64,000 nucleotides of DNA from assembly GCF_011516655.1 (NCBI RefSeq), contig NZ_WOSV01000001.1, forward strand, positions 124,001 to 188,000. The letters are read 5' to 3'. The notes under the pieces were generated by a model. That model was not told the DNA's origin and made no database searches. It saw nothing but the letters and a program-made list of their open reading frames with translations. The position numbers and the translations under genes are program-made. The first letter of the stretch is position 1, and each line of letters starts with the position of its first letter. Positions 43,230 through 52,812 of the stretch are shown here, piece by piece. Source of the stretch: Acetobacter thailandicus. Lineage in GTDB: Bacteria > Pseudomonadota > Alphaproteobacteria > Acetobacterales > Acetobacteraceae.

Positions 43230-45031
43230 TGGCAGACGCAGGCGTTATTAAAGAGTTTCTGGTTGGCCTTGGTTTTAAGATTAACCAGAAAGGCCAGCGC
43301 GACTTTAAAGAGGCCCTTGATGGCGCTCAAAAAGCTGCCCTTGGCCTGATCGCTGGGTTGAGCGCTGTTGTCGCAGCCGTTGGCAAGGTAGCCCAGTCAT
43401 ATGAACAACTGGGGTATGCCTCAGAGCGCGCTCAGTCTTCAGTCTCTGGTATGCAAAGGTTTGCCTTCGCCATTTCACAGGTTGGAGGTAATGCTGATTC
43501 CGCACGAGCCAGCCTGCAGTCGATTGGTAACTTTCTGCGCTCTACTCCGGGCGGAGAAGGCTTTATTCAGCGGCTTGGTGTGCAGACACGAGATGCGCAC
43601 GGTCATCTGCGTGATACAGCTGCGATCATGTCGGATATGGGATCACACTTCAGGACGATGCCATACTGGCGCGCCCGGGCGTCTGCCGGGGTTCTGGGTA
43701 TAGACGAAAACACTCTTCAGGCCATGATGAGAGGTGGTCAGGGTCATTGGCAGAACAGATACGCTGAGATTTATCGTCGCCTTGGCGTTGACCAGAATAA
43801 AGCAGCAAAAGCCTCACACCATTTTATGCAGGAACTGCGTGATCTCGGTGTCGTATTCCAGGCTGTCAGAGATAAAGTCGCTATCACTCTGATGCCCGTG
43901 CTGGAGCGATTTCGTGACTTCTGCTTTCATATGTATGACAGCTTCACTCATCTAAGCACGGCAACAAAAATATGGGTCTTCGCGATAGGGAGCGCTGTTG
44001 TTGCCTGGCGCTTGCTTAATACCGCATTTATGCAGTCTCCTGTTGGCCGGGTTCTCGCGCTCGGAGCTGCGCTTCTTGCTCTTTACGACGACTATAAGAG
44101 CTGGCAGTCGGGTGCGAAATCTCTGATCAACTGGAAAGAGTGGCAACCTGGTATTGATGCCCTGCAGGACGGGGTAAAGCAGGTAGGCATACTTCTCAAA
44201 GAGTTATGGCCTGATGTTGAGCCTGCACTTGCCCCTATGGGCAACTTCTTCAGGAATATTCTTGTTGATAGCCTTAAAGCTACAGGACATGCCATTTCAG
44301 GAATTGCAAAAGCACTTGATAATATTGCTCATGGACGGTTCAGAGCGGCCTGGGGAAATATTATGGATATGACACAGGAAGGTGTGGGCAACCTGAAAAA
44401 TATTGGCCAATCCGGAGCAGGTCTCTTATCTTCTGGAATAGGTGCTCTTTCCGGAATGGATGCCGGGAAAGTCAATACCGCCATGCAATATCTGACTGAC
44501 CAGGGCATAGACAGGGAGCATGCTTTGGCAATGATCGGAAACTGGCAGCAGGAAAGCGGACTGTTAAATCCAGAACGGACTGATAAAGGTCATTTTGGTC
44601 TGGAACAATGGGAACCCTACAGGCGGGATACTATCCTGAAAAACCTTGGTATTGATGTAAAGAAAGCGGGTTTTTTAGACCAGATGAGGGCCGCAGTATG
44701 GGAATTACGTAATGGACCAGAGTCCAAAAACTGGGATGGTTTCCTTAAAACATCAGGAATGTCTGATGCGGCAGCTTTTTTTGCTAAAAACATAGAACGT
44801 TCTGGAGAAAAACCGGGAGACCCAGGATTTGATTCCAGAATTGCATATGCGGCAAAAGCTGCCTCAATCAGCAACTTTAATACTCTGGCCGGCTCTCACG
44901 CTCCAACAATTAACCAAACGGTTAACATCACCAGTAATGGTAATCCCGCTGCTATAGCCAGCGCTGTGCATGGCGCGACCACACATGCGTTAAACACAGC
45001 AGTTCGGAATATGAAAGCCAGAAGGCAATAA
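43229..45031 (+). CDS. Tail tape measure protein with lysozyme-like domain
   Basis: 600 residues. The N-terminal half is helical with Ala-rich segments and a hydrophobic stretch (KIWVFAIGSAVVAWRLL about 265-285; VGRVLALGAALLALYDD). Residues about 415-560 (MQYLTDQGIDREHALAMIGNWQQESGL...DKGHFGLEQWEPYRRD) match the phage tail lysozyme domain, which opens the peptidoglycan during injection. It starts at the ATG overlapping the chaperone stop. It is short for a tape measure, predicting a short tail of roughly 90 nm at most. Confidence 0.87.
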   Translation: MADAGVIKEFLVGLGFKINQKGQRDFKEALDGAQKAALGLIAGLSAVVAAVGKVAQSYEQLGYASERAQSSVSGMQRFAFAISQVGGNADSARASLQSIGNFLRSTPGGEGFIQRLGVQTRDAHGHLRDTAAIMSDMGSHFRTMPYWRARASAGVLGIDENTLQAMMRGGQGHWQNRYAEIYRRLGVDQNKAAKASHHFMQELRDLGVVFQAVRDKVAITLMPVLERFRDFCFHMYDSFTHLSTATKIWVFAIGSAVVAWRLLNTAFMQSPVGRVLALGAALLALYDDYKSWQSGAKSLINWKEWQPGIDALQDGVKQVGILLKELWPDVEPALAPMGNFFRNILVDSLKATGHAISGIAKALDNIAHGRFRAAWGNIMDMTQEGVGNLKNIGQSGAGLLSSGIGALSGMDAGKVNTAMQYLTDQGIDREHALAMIGNWQQESGLLNPERTDKGHFGLEQWEPYRRDTILKNLGIDVKKAGFLDQMRAAVWELRNGPESKNWDGFLKTSGMSDAAAFFAKNIERSGEKPGDPGFDSRIAYAAKAASISNFNTLAGSHAPTINQTVNITSNGNPAAIASAVHGATTHALNTAVRNMKARRQ

Positions 45032-45673
45032 ATGGTCGTATCTGATATTGCATCTCTGCTGTTCGACAGTAACCGGAAGATAACCGGCCAGGATGGCACC
45101 ACCGTCATTCCTGACCTTGCTATCCGGGAGCGTCACATCGACAGACTTGGCATCACCTCAATGCCAGTACAGACCGGAGCAGCAATAACAGACCATGCTT
45201 TCTATATGCAGCCCGAGTTTACACTCGAGTTTGGCTGGTCAAATGCCACTCTTGCCGCCACATTATCAAACTTTTCAGGCACTACTCTTTCTGGCCTGGT
45301 CAGCGGCGACTTCGGTGAGCAGTATATCAGGACCGTATATGCAAAAATCCTGAAACTACAAAAATCCCGGCAGCTCTGCACTGTAGTAACAGGAAAACGA
45401 ACATACAAAAATGTTCTGATAGAAAGCGTCGAGACAAACAGCAGTTCAGAAACAGCTTATTCAATGTTTGCAGTGATGAATTGCAGGTCACTAAACCTTG
45501 CTCATAGTGCTGTCACTCAATCAGGGATAACAGCAATAAACCAAAAAATACCCGCAAGCACATCCCCTGAAGCAAGTAATGGCACAAAACAGTTGCAGCC
45601 TGCCAGCAACAGCTCCGGGCTGGCCAGTATGTGGAGCGGCGTTAAGTCAGCTTTTTCGAGTGCATTTTCATGA
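45032..45673 (+). CDS. Baseplate protein, Dit-like N-terminal domain
   Basis: 213 residues. SDIASLLFDSNRKITGQDGTTVIPDLAIRERHIDRLGITSMPVQTGAAITDHAF and the KLQKSRQLCTVVTGKRTYKNVLIESV segment fit Dit-like proteins that link the tail tube to the baseplate. It overlaps the next gene by four bases. Confidence 0.76.
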   Translation: MVVSDIASLLFDSNRKITGQDGTTVIPDLAIRERHIDRLGITSMPVQTGAAITDHAFYMQPEFTLEFGWSNATLAATLSNFSGTTLSGLVSGDFGEQYIRTVYAKILKLQKSRQLCTVVTGKRTYKNVLIESVETNSSSETAYSMFAVMNCRSLNLAHSAVTQSGITAINQKIPASTSPEASNGTKQLQPASNSSGLASMWSGVKSAFSSAFS

Positions 45674-45990
45674 CAGTTTTCTATGAAGTGCCGCTACAGC
45701 CAACCAATCAGACTGTGAGTGTCTCAATATCAGGCAGCTCATACAGTTTCCGAACATATTATTGTAACGAGGAAAACAGTGGGTGGGTTCTGGATATTTC
45801 AGATAACAGCGGAAATCCTATTATACAGGGAATCCCACTGGTAACAGGAGCCGATCTTTTAGGACAATTCGCATATCTGAACCTTGGTTTTTCCCTGATG
45901 GTTACAACTGACAGTGCTCCGGCCGCCGTTCCGACCTTTGAAAACCTCGGCATTAATGGTCGTCTATACGTGGTAACAAATGACCAGTAA
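45670..45990 (+). CDS. Baseplate plug protein (Pam3 gp18-like)
   Basis: 106 residues, beta-rich. NQTVSVSISGSSYSFRTYYCNEENSGWVLDISDNSGNPIIQGIPLVTGADLL is typical of the small plug family placed between Dit-like and hub proteins. Overlaps both neighbours. Confidence 0.75.
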   Translation: MTVFYEVPLQPTNQTVSVSISGSSYSFRTYYCNEENSGWVLDISDNSGNPIIQGIPLVTGADLLGQFAYLNLGFSLMVTTDSAPAAVPTFENLGINGRLYVVTNDQ

Positions 45991-46957
45991 ATTCCTGCGT
46001 GTCTGCACAATGGTTCTTTCTGATAATTCAGGTAACAAACTCACATTATCAGACTTTCGAATAGTATTTCGTGTAACACACGGGATCATGCAGACACCAC
46101 GGCACTTAGAAGCCAGAATTTATAACCCGAATGCGGCCACAATAAACCGTATTAAATCAAAATACTCTGTCGTTGAATTATCTGTGGGGTATGGCTCTGA
46201 TGACGATGCCAGTCTTCTGTTTCAGGGTATGATCTGGCAAACCCGGGACGGTCGGGAAAATCCGACTGATACTTTCATTGATATCATTGCTGCCACGCGA
46301 GACACTGCTTTCACCACAGGCACAATCTCAACTGTTCTTGCTGCTGGTTATAAATACAGTCACGTTCAGAATGTAGTCGCTCAGAACATGGCTTCTGACA
46401 ATATTGCTGCTGGCGCATTTCCTGATATCCCCGGATCTGCAGCTCGACCTAAAGTAATGTATGGCATGACCCGGGATCATTGCCGGACCCTCGCGCACAG
46501 TACTGCAAGTATGTACTTCATGGATGAGGATAGCCTGAACTATGTCGCGATTGCAGATACATCCCGCGTCAGGACAACGCAAACTGTCATCGAGCTAAGC
46601 CCTGAGACCGGCCTTATTGGCATCCCGGTTCAGACCCCTGATGGAATTGATGTTACCTGCCTGCTTGATCCTGCCATTAAAGTGAATTCACGCATCCGTC
46701 TGATAAATGCCGCGGTTCTGGATCAGATCGCTGATCTGTCTTATTCGCCGTCTGATGTTGCGAATGCACAATACAGCTCGGATGGCAGCAGGGCCCATAT
46801 ATCAGGTGTCAATGCAACCGGCGATTATCGTGTGGTATGGGCAGATCACTATGGAGATACCTACGGCAATGACTGGTTTTCATCCCTGAAATGTATCTCA
46901 ATTGACCCCTCAGACACTGTGCAGTCACGCTCTGCGCTGGAGGTAACACCAGAATGA
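45980..46957 (+). CDS. Baseplate hub protein (Mu gp44/phage D-like)
   Basis: 325 residues. FRIVFRVTHGIMQTPRHLEARIYNPNAATINRI and DTFIDIIAATRDTAF fit the hub family that sits on the end of the tail tube. The spike gene overlaps its end. Confidence 0.8.
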   Translation: MTSKFLRVCTMVLSDNSGNKLTLSDFRIVFRVTHGIMQTPRHLEARIYNPNAATINRIKSKYSVVELSVGYGSDDDASLLFQGMIWQTRDGRENPTDTFIDIIAATRDTAFTTGTISTVLAAGYKYSHVQNVVAQNMASDNIAAGAFPDIPGSAARPKVMYGMTRDHCRTLAHSTASMYFMDEDSLNYVAIADTSRVRTTQTVIELSPETGLIGIPVQTPDGIDVTCLLDPAIKVNSRIRLINAAVLDQIADLSYSPSDVANAQYSSDGSRAHISGVNATGDYRVVWADHYGDTYGNDWFSSLKCISIDPSDTVQSRSALEVTPE

Positions 46958-47640
46958 GCACGATTGATATTCGTGAACGCTACAATGACCACCAGGAAAA
47001 TACACGAGTAGCAGAAGATGCTCTGCAATCACGCATCTGGACGATGCTGCCAGGAGTGATTGTGTCATTTACTGCTGCTGATGGTGCGCCGATTGCATCT
47101 GTTAAACTGGCAGTTAAAGGCTATGACAGCGCAAATGACGGGTCACGCTCGTTTCATGACCTGCCAACCTTGCCTCATTGTCCGGTTGTGTTCCCACGCG
47201 GTGGTGGCTGCTCCCTCACATTCCCGGTTAATGCTGGTGATGAATGCATGGTACTATTTTCCAGCCGCTCCATAGATGAATGGTGGCAGTCAGGCATAGG
47301 GCAACCTCCTTTCGATTACCGCCAGCATGATCTGTCTGACGGACTTTGCTTTGTCGGGCTGACCAGTAAAGCGCGCCCTCTGGCAAATATCAGCACAGCA
47401 GCTGCTCAGCTCCGTTCTGACGACGGAACTACACTGATCGAGTTAAATGCCAGTTCAAAAGAGGTACGCATTGTTGCAACAGGAGGAATTACGCTGGATG
47501 GACCGGTTAACATAACCGGTGCAGTTACCACCGAAAGCACCATAACGGCACAGGGCGATGTAAAAGCTGGAAGTATCAGTCTCACAAGCCACGAACACCC
47601 GGTCACAGAGGCTCCGGGTACAACGGGGACGCCTCAGTAA
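46954..47640 (+). CDS. Baseplate spike / Gp138 N-terminal domain protein
   Basis: 228 residues. An OB-like region (MLPGVIVSFTAADGAPIASVKLAVKGYD, PVVFPRGGGCSLTFPVNAGDECMVLFSSRSID) belongs to the Gp138/gp45 spike family, and the C-terminus has repeated beta units (TLDGPVNITGAVTTESTITAQGDVKAGSISLTSHEH) as in a trimeric needle. The next normal gene, gp46-like, is separated by an inserted gene. Confidence 0.85.
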   Translation: MSTIDIRERYNDHQENTRVAEDALQSRIWTMLPGVIVSFTAADGAPIASVKLAVKGYDSANDGSRSFHDLPTLPHCPVVFPRGGGCSLTFPVNAGDECMVLFSSRSIDEWWQSGIGQPPFDYRQHDLSDGLCFVGLTSKARPLANISTAAAQLRSDDGTTLIELNASSKEVRIVATGGITLDGPVNITGAVTTESTITAQGDVKAGSISLTSHEHPVTEAPGTTGTPQ

Positions 47641-47946
47641 CTGAAAAAATATCCGGTCGGCAGTAAATTCTTATTTATAAAAATTCAACTACCGAAACAG
47701 CCCAAGAAGAACACATTTTTGTAAGGTTAATAATAAGAATAAATAATATTTAAATAAATACAATCTAATTCATATGAAAAAAATATACCCAAATTTTCAA
47801 CAAATACTAACTCTATTTTAACACTAAAAACAAAAACTTGAGTGATATACGGATTTTTAGCGTGCGATACTTAATTGATGGAAATATTGTTCGGTCATTT
47901 TTGTTTTTGCTAGCTATCAACTAATATTTAACTGGAAACTCAACTC
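47641..47946. other. AT-rich region upstream of the inserted peptide gene
   Basis: About 306 bases, much richer in A and T than the flanking late genes, with no coding frame. It should hold a separate promoter for the gene at 47947. Abrupt change in composition marks the left edge of an insertion. Confidence 0.55.
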
Positions 47947-48459
47947 ATGGATATAATGGCAAAGCTCTCTGCCCACCCCCAGTCCGGGCTGGTCAATCAG
48001 CAAATGCTCACTGTTCGCCTGAGCCTGGAAGCAGCACAGCACGATAATACCGTACGCGAGAAACTGCTTGAAAATCCCGGAGCCTATCTCGCCTCCGCGG
48101 GTTATCCGCTCAGCCCGGATATGATCCCTGATTTTAACCGTTTTATCCATAATGACACCAGTATTCCTGCAATATTAGGTCAACTTCAGAGCGGAGAAGG
48201 TCTTACCAACCTGGAAGGCATTCGTTGCACAATCTGCAAGGTCGCAGCATACGGCATCGCAGCTGCTCTGGTTGCCCTCGGAGCTGCTGGCCTCACGACT
48301 CTTTCAGTAAGTTCAGGCATAGTAATAGCTTTAGCAGCTTTTGCAGGAGTATCCGCTACAAGCGCTCTGGCGTTCATTGCTGGTCTTGCTTCGGTTATTA
48401 GTGGAGGCGTCAGTACAGTGTCCGGGTATATCTGCTCCTGGACGGGAGCTTGCTCCTGA
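47947..48459 (+). CDS. Bacteriocin-precursor-like peptide inserted in the baseplate cluster
   Basis: 170 residues in two parts. Residues 1-88 are a hydrophilic leader: NTVREKLLENPGAYLASAGYPLSPDMIPDFNRF recalls the 'LL.NP.A.LA..G..L' leader pattern of some modified-peptide precursors. Residues 89-170 are a Gly/Ala-rich hydrophobic core with three possible membrane helices and cysteines at 94, 97, 163 and 169 (CTIC and CSWTGAC). It could be a bacteriocin, a lysogenic-conversion peptide or a membrane effector. No modification or export genes adjoin it. SD is weak (TGGAAA). Confidence 0.6.
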   Translation: MDIMAKLSAHPQSGLVNQQMLTVRLSLEAAQHDNTVREKLLENPGAYLASAGYPLSPDMIPDFNRFIHNDTSIPAILGQLQSGEGLTNLEGIRCTICKVAAYGIAAALVALGAAGLTTLSVSSGIVIALAAFAGVSATSALAFIAGLASVISGGVSTVSGYICSWTGACS

Positions 48460-48504
48460 ACACGGTGCCTACTGAGATTTTGAACTAAATATTGCATTGT
48501 GATT

Positions 48505-48548
48505 CACAGGGTGTCGAGTGACGATAACCCTGTGCATTGCATTTTTTA
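48505..48548 (+). terminator. Terminator after the inserted peptide gene
   Basis: CACAGGGT pairs with ACCCTGTG around a 14-base loop, then CATTGCATTTTTT. It lies 45 bases past the stop. Confidence 0.65.
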
Positions 48549-48659
48549 CTACCTGCGAGAAAATTCCTGAATCCTCGTAAAATACAAAACTTAATCATCA
48601 TAAAAATTCTTTAATAATCTAATAATTTTTTATTTTACATCATAAAATTAAAAACAGGA

Positions 48660-48684
48660 AAGCGGCCTTCGGGTCGCTTTTTTT
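48660..48684 (+). terminator. Strong terminator before the gp46-like gene
   Basis: AAGCGGCC-TTCG-GGTCGCTT followed by a T run. The UUCG-type tetraloop is very stable. It sits 18 bases before a structural gene. Confidence 0.85.
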
Positions 48685-48701
48685 ATGACCAGAGGCCAGA
48701 T

Positions 48702-49052
48702 ATGCGCATCAGACTTATGGATAATGATGGGGATATGACCTTCGGGCAATCCCTTGCTAATTTTACGACAGATACGCCTGCCGGGGTTGCGCAGCTGATC
48801 GGAACACGCCTGAGACTGTGGTCAGGAGAGTTTTTTGCCGACACTTCGGATGGCATGCCCTGGGCCAGTGATGTGCTCGGAAACCGCACAACCTCTGTTT
48901 ACAACGCAGCAATACAGGCACGAATTGCAAATACAGAGGGTGTTTCATCTATCACCAGTTACTCCAGCACGCTCAACAACAGAAAACTTACCGTTAGTGC
49001 TGAGGTTCAAACGAACTATGGCATTACAACAATTATATTCGGAGAGTCCTGA
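48702..49052 (+). CDS. Baseplate wedge protein (Mu gp46/GpW-gp25-like)
   Basis: 116 residues. Starts MRIRLMDNDGDMTFGQSLANF and ends in a beta segment (RKLTVSAEVQTNYGITTIIFGES). It fits the gp46 family. AGAGG lies six bases upstream. It overlaps the gpJ-like gene by one base. Confidence 0.82.
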   Translation: MRIRLMDNDGDMTFGQSLANFTTDTPAGVAQLIGTRLRLWSGEFFADTSDGMPWASDVLGNRTTSVYNAAIQARIANTEGVSSITSYSSTLNNRKLTVSAEVQTNYGITTIIFGES

Positions 49053-50242
49053 TGGCTGTTTCGTCTGTCTCTGATATTGCCTGCACAGTTAGCACAACCG
49101 GCATTACAGCTCCGACTTATGATGCGATTCTTGACTGGTATCAGACGCAATATCGTTCAATTTACGGATCTGATGTCGTACTTGATAACTCTACACAAGA
49201 CGGCCAGTGGATCGCTATTCAGGCACAGGCAATGAACGCCTGTAATCAGGCGATGATCACCGTTTTTAACTCCTTTTCTCCGGCGAAAGCTCAGGGCACG
49301 GCGCTGTCAGGCAATGTTAAAATTAATGGTATTACGCGCTCGGCTTCGACAAACTCCACCTGTGACGTTGTAATCACCGGGGATGTAGGAACAATCATCT
49401 CAAACGGTACTATTCAGGATACGGTTAATCGTTACACCTGGTCTTTACCTTCCGGCATTACGATCCCATCTGCCGGATCAATTACTGTCACCGCAACCTG
49501 TGAAACATCTGGTTCAGTTTCAGCCGCGGCCGGCACGCTGACGATTATCGCAACTCCAACCAGTGGATGGACTTCTGTTACGAACAAAACCGCTGCCGCC
49601 ACAGGGTCTGATGCTCAGAGTGACGCCTCTCTCCGGCTACAACAGGCGGCCAGCACTATGCTCTCCAGCGTTGTGATTATGGACGGAATTACCGGGGGGA
49701 TTCTTAGCCTGTCCGGAGTAACAAATGTTCAGGGTTATGAAAACGACACTGATACTACAGATAGCAACGGACTGCCGGCCAACAGCATAGCGCTGGTCGT
49801 GAAAGGAGGCGATGCCTCAGAAATTGCGACTGTGATTGCCAACAAAAAAACTATGGGAACACCAACCTATGGCACCACAACAGAAACAATCACTGACAGC
49901 TCAGGTGCACAAAGAAGCATCAGCTTTTTTCGTCCGGCAGAAACGCAGATCTATGTCACAATTACCCTTAAAGCACTCACAAACTATACAACATCCATAG
50001 GTTCTTCTGCAGCTCAGGCTGTTGCTGACTATATTGCCGCTCAGAATATTGGCAGCACAATACACACAACTCGCCTCTATAAACCGGCAACACTTGATGA
50101 TGCAGCTGGTGGTCTGACCTACGATATCGTGAGTATTGAAATTGGCACCTCTGCCAGCACGGCCTCCGCAGACAATCTGGCATTATCCTTCAATGAGCGT
50201 CCAAACTGCACTGCAGCGAATGTAACGGTTAACGCCTCATGA
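49052..50242 (+). CDS. Baseplate J-like protein (Mu gp47)
   Basis: 396 residues. YDAILDWYQTQYRSIYGSDVVLDNSTQDGQWIAIQAQAMNACNQAMITVFNSFSPAKAQGTALS is the hallmark of baseplate J proteins, followed by Ig-like beta regions and RPAETQIYVTITLKAL. It forms the wedge of the baseplate. ATG coupled to the previous stop. Confidence 0.93.
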   Translation: MAVSSVSDIACTVSTTGITAPTYDAILDWYQTQYRSIYGSDVVLDNSTQDGQWIAIQAQAMNACNQAMITVFNSFSPAKAQGTALSGNVKINGITRSASTNSTCDVVITGDVGTIISNGTIQDTVNRYTWSLPSGITIPSAGSITVTATCETSGSVSAAAGTLTIIATPTSGWTSVTNKTAAATGSDAQSDASLRLQQAASTMLSSVVIMDGITGGILSLSGVTNVQGYENDTDTTDSNGLPANSIALVVKGGDASEIATVIANKKTMGTPTYGTTTETITDSSGAQRSISFFRPAETQIYVTITLKALTNYTTSIGSSAAQAVADYIAAQNIGSTIHTTRLYKPATLDDAAGGLTYDIVSIEIGTSASTASADNLALSFNERPNCTAANVTVNAS

Positions 50243-50811
50243 GCGTATCAACTGACAGCTTTACCGGCCTGATAACCACTGAACATCAGGACAAATCAAA
50301 GTTCGTCCAGACTGTTTCCTTATCCTGTCAGGGGTATGCCGATCAGATAGCTCTCTGCAATCAGACCTGGGAACTTTACGATCTTGATAACGCAGAAGGA
50401 GCACAACTCGACGTGGTAGGGTTGTGGGTAGGCCTGTCACGATACGTTGCACTGGCAATCGACGTTTACTTTTCCTGGGATGTATCCGGCGTTGGATGGG
50501 ATCAGGGTGTCTGGTGGGCGGTAGGTGATGCCGAAGATATGGTCACAACTCTCTCTGATGACCGGTACCGCACTTTGCTCAAACTTAAAATCGCCTGCAA
50601 TAAGTTTAATGGCACCCTCCCTGAAGCCTTAAAAATTCTTAGCGACGCTGTATCGGCAGATGGCTGCACTGTATCCGCCTCCGAAACCTCTATGGCAGTT
50701 ACGTTCACTATAACCGGCAACATTTCTACCGTAATGAAAGCAGTCATAGAGGGAGGCTATCTTCCCCTCAAACCTGCCGGCGTCTCTGTGACCTACAAAT
50801 TTTCTCAATGA
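50239..50811 (+). CDS. Baseplate protein DUF2612 (Mu gp48-like)
   Basis: 190 residues. YADQIALCNQTWELYDLDNAEGAQLDVVGLWVGLSRY and WWAVGDAEDMVTTLSDDRYRTLLKLKIACNKFNGTLPEAL match DUF2612 proteins encoded between the J protein and fibres. It overlaps the J-like stop. Confidence 0.85.
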   Translation: MSVSTDSFTGLITTEHQDKSKFVQTVSLSCQGYADQIALCNQTWELYDLDNAEGAQLDVVGLWVGLSRYVALAIDVYFSWDVSGVGWDQGVWWAVGDAEDMVTTLSDDRYRTLLKLKIACNKFNGTLPEALKILSDAVSADGCTVSASETSMAVTFTITGNISTVMKAVIEGGYLPLKPAGVSVTYKFSQ

Positions 50812-50820
50812 GATCAATAA

Positions 50821-52077
50821 ATGGCAGATAATAAAATCCTTCCATGGGCCGCAGGGTCTGATCCTAATGTCATGTCTGATACAGACTACGCCGCAGCACT
50901 CGCGGCAGGAGGAACTTACGCAAACGGTGTTGAATCTGGGCAGGCTTCTTCCGCACAGGCGAATAAAACCTGGAAACAGTCCGCGGCAGTCTCTTCAGGT
51001 GTTGCTCAGTTTCTGACTGACAATCTCTCAGTAGATGTGACAGATACTGATACAGCTGCAACTTTTTCAGACCGCATTGCAAATGCTATTCTAAAATTAT
51101 CACAGATTAGCCCTTTCAACTCATCCTTTGCTACCGCAACAGGGGGGTATAAGAAATATGCAATTGTCTCGGACAGTTCAGGGAATTTCTGGGTCAGCAC
51201 AGCTGACAGTAACCTGACTACTCCGGGGGCTACCGGCGCGTCCTGGCAGAGCCTGTTCAATGGATACGCCACTGAGAGCTGGGCTAATGACACGTTCGTT
51301 GGAAAAGCAGAAGGCGATCAAGATTACTCACCACTACAAGCGGGCGTGAATAAAACATCTGGTGAAATCTGGCTTTCATATACAAACAGCTCGGGAACTG
51401 TGGAGTATGTATTCGCTCAGATCGCAGGTGATTATGCACTACAAACTGCGTTGACCGCTGAAGTAACCAGAGCCACAACAGTTGAAAGTAATCTCCAGTC
51501 ATCAAAAGTAAACCGCGCTGGCGATACAATGACTGGCGCTCTTTATAATTCTGTCGGTTATAATGTAAATTATAACCAGGCCGGAAGTGACGCGAATGGC
51601 GTTTGGTATAACGGCTTCACCTCACGGCCTTCTCTGACATCATCAGCTTTTTCTACTTTTGTTCATAGAACGAGAACGGGGAAATATGACTATCTGTCAT
51701 TGCAGCTAACTAATTCTGATGGAGGCTGGCAGCAGTTAGAATTTAGGCCGGACGGCAGACTTTACACAACTGGTGGAAATACATTCGCTTTAACATCTGA
51801 ACTTCCTGCGTCAGGAACCACTACACACGGTTCATATATTACAGTTGGTAATATCAGAACCCTGTATTTTATGTTGGAAAACATACAATCAGGAACGACA
51901 TACGAGTTCGATCTGCCATTCTCAGGAACACCTCACTCTATAGTCGTGGCTCCTATAGCCGGTGCATCATCAGGTTCTGATCCGGCAACAGGTGCATGGT
52001 CAGCTTCAGGTTTTGTATTCTGGAATGCGGGCAACCTGAACGGTTCATACTCATTTATTGCGACAGGCCCAGCATGA
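50821..52077 (+). CDS. Tail fibre protein
   Basis: 418 residues. The N-terminus (ILPWAAGSDPNVMSDTDYAAALAAGGTYANGVESGQASSAQANKTWKQSA) is the typical attachment domain of tail fibres. The middle is repetitive and Ser/Thr-rich. The tip (GTTHGSYITVGNIRTLYFMLENIQSGTTYEFDLPFSGTPHSIVVAP) looks like a receptor-binding beta domain. It probably sets host range. Confidence 0.82.
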   Translation: MADNKILPWAAGSDPNVMSDTDYAAALAAGGTYANGVESGQASSAQANKTWKQSAAVSSGVAQFLTDNLSVDVTDTDTAATFSDRIANAILKLSQISPFNSSFATATGGYKKYAIVSDSSGNFWVSTADSNLTTPGATGASWQSLFNGYATESWANDTFVGKAEGDQDYSPLQAGVNKTSGEIWLSYTNSSGTVEYVFAQIAGDYALQTALTAEVTRATTVESNLQSSKVNRAGDTMTGALYNSVGYNVNYNQAGSDANGVWYNGFTSRPSLTSSAFSTFVHRTRTGKYDYLSLQLTNSDGGWQQLEFRPDGRLYTTGGNTFALTSELPASGTTTHGSYITVGNIRTLYFMLENIQSGTTYEFDLPFSGTPHSIVVAPIAGASSGSDPATGAWSASGFVFWNAGNLNGSYSFIATGPA

Positions 52078-52715
52078 CGAACCCCATCACATCAGGGCGC
52101 TGGTCCCCTTCATCAGCCCGCACGATCGAGGCTGTCGCACCGGTTAATTTAAGAACGCGGGGTCTGCTGGCAGAGATTACACCTCTGTCTCTAGCTCCTA
52201 AAAACAGCGGTGATGTTCTCGATTTCTCAGTAGATTTCTCAGCATTGTTCGACAGTAACACTGACGCCCTGAGCAAGGTTTGCTCTGTCAGTATCGCGAA
52301 TAAAACGAACGATCCGTCAGAGCTGACAATACTCTGGACCAGCATCGTCAACGGTCTGGCATGCGTATTTCTGGGTGGTGGCATCACTGATACAATCCGC
52401 TCTCTCACGGTAACGGCGGCAACACGCAATGGCCTGACGTTATCGACAACCGTTGAACTGGCGATCACTGGCTCAGATAACTGCACGCCCTGCCTGTGCG
52501 ATTATCCGACGCTGCCAGACGGGACCGGCATACCACCGAATACGGTTATTTTGCCCGGTGACGCAGTCCTTACGATGGGTCCGTCAGTATCCACTCTGAT
52601 TTCATCAGACCGTATCTACACGCCTGACCTGTCACACTACATCCTTTCACCAGATGGGCGACCACTGCTCACAGAGACCAGAGACGCACATACAGACGTT
52701 CTCCTTCTCGCATAA
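52074..52715 (+). CDS. Fibre-tail adaptor-like protein
   Basis: 213 residues starting at ATG 52074 (ATGA overlap with the fibre stop). VLDFSVDFSALFDSN..., ACVFLGGGITDTIRSLTVTAATRNGLTLSTTVEL are typical of adaptor proteins linked with fibres in related phages. A cysteine pair (CTPCLC) follows. The C-terminal half is beta-rich. Confidence 0.65.
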   Translation: MTNPITSGRWSPSSARTIEAVAPVNLRTRGLLAEITPLSLAPKNSGDVLDFSVDFSALFDSNTDALSKVCSVSIANKTNDPSELTILWTSIVNGLACVFLGGGITDTIRSLTVTAATRNGLTLSTTVELAITGSDNCTPCLCDYPTLPDGTGIPPNTVILPGDAVLTMGPSVSTLISSDRIYTPDLSHYILSPDGRPLLTETRDAHTDVLLLA

Positions 52716-52741
52716 TCCACTATCTGGATTTGAAAAAAATG

Positions 52742-52765
52742 ACCGGCTTCGTGCCGGTTTTTTTA
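52742..52765 (+). terminator. Intrinsic terminator inside the fibre cluster
   Basis: ACCGGC-TTCGT-GCCGGT followed by seven T. The layout is the same as at 48660 and 31574. Confidence 0.85.
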
Positions 52766-52794
52766 TGTCTAAAACCCAACAGGGAGACGCTTTC

Positions 52795-52812
52795 ATGAGC
52801 GTAATTCTATAA
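52795..52812 (+). CDS. Five-codon leader peptide coupled to a fibre gene
   Basis: ATG AGC GTA ATT CTA TAA, with GGGAG eight bases before. The TAA shares its last A with the ATG of the next gene (TAATG), so ribosomes ending here could reinitiate. The fibre gene itself has no close SD. Confidence 0.5.
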   Translation: MSVIL

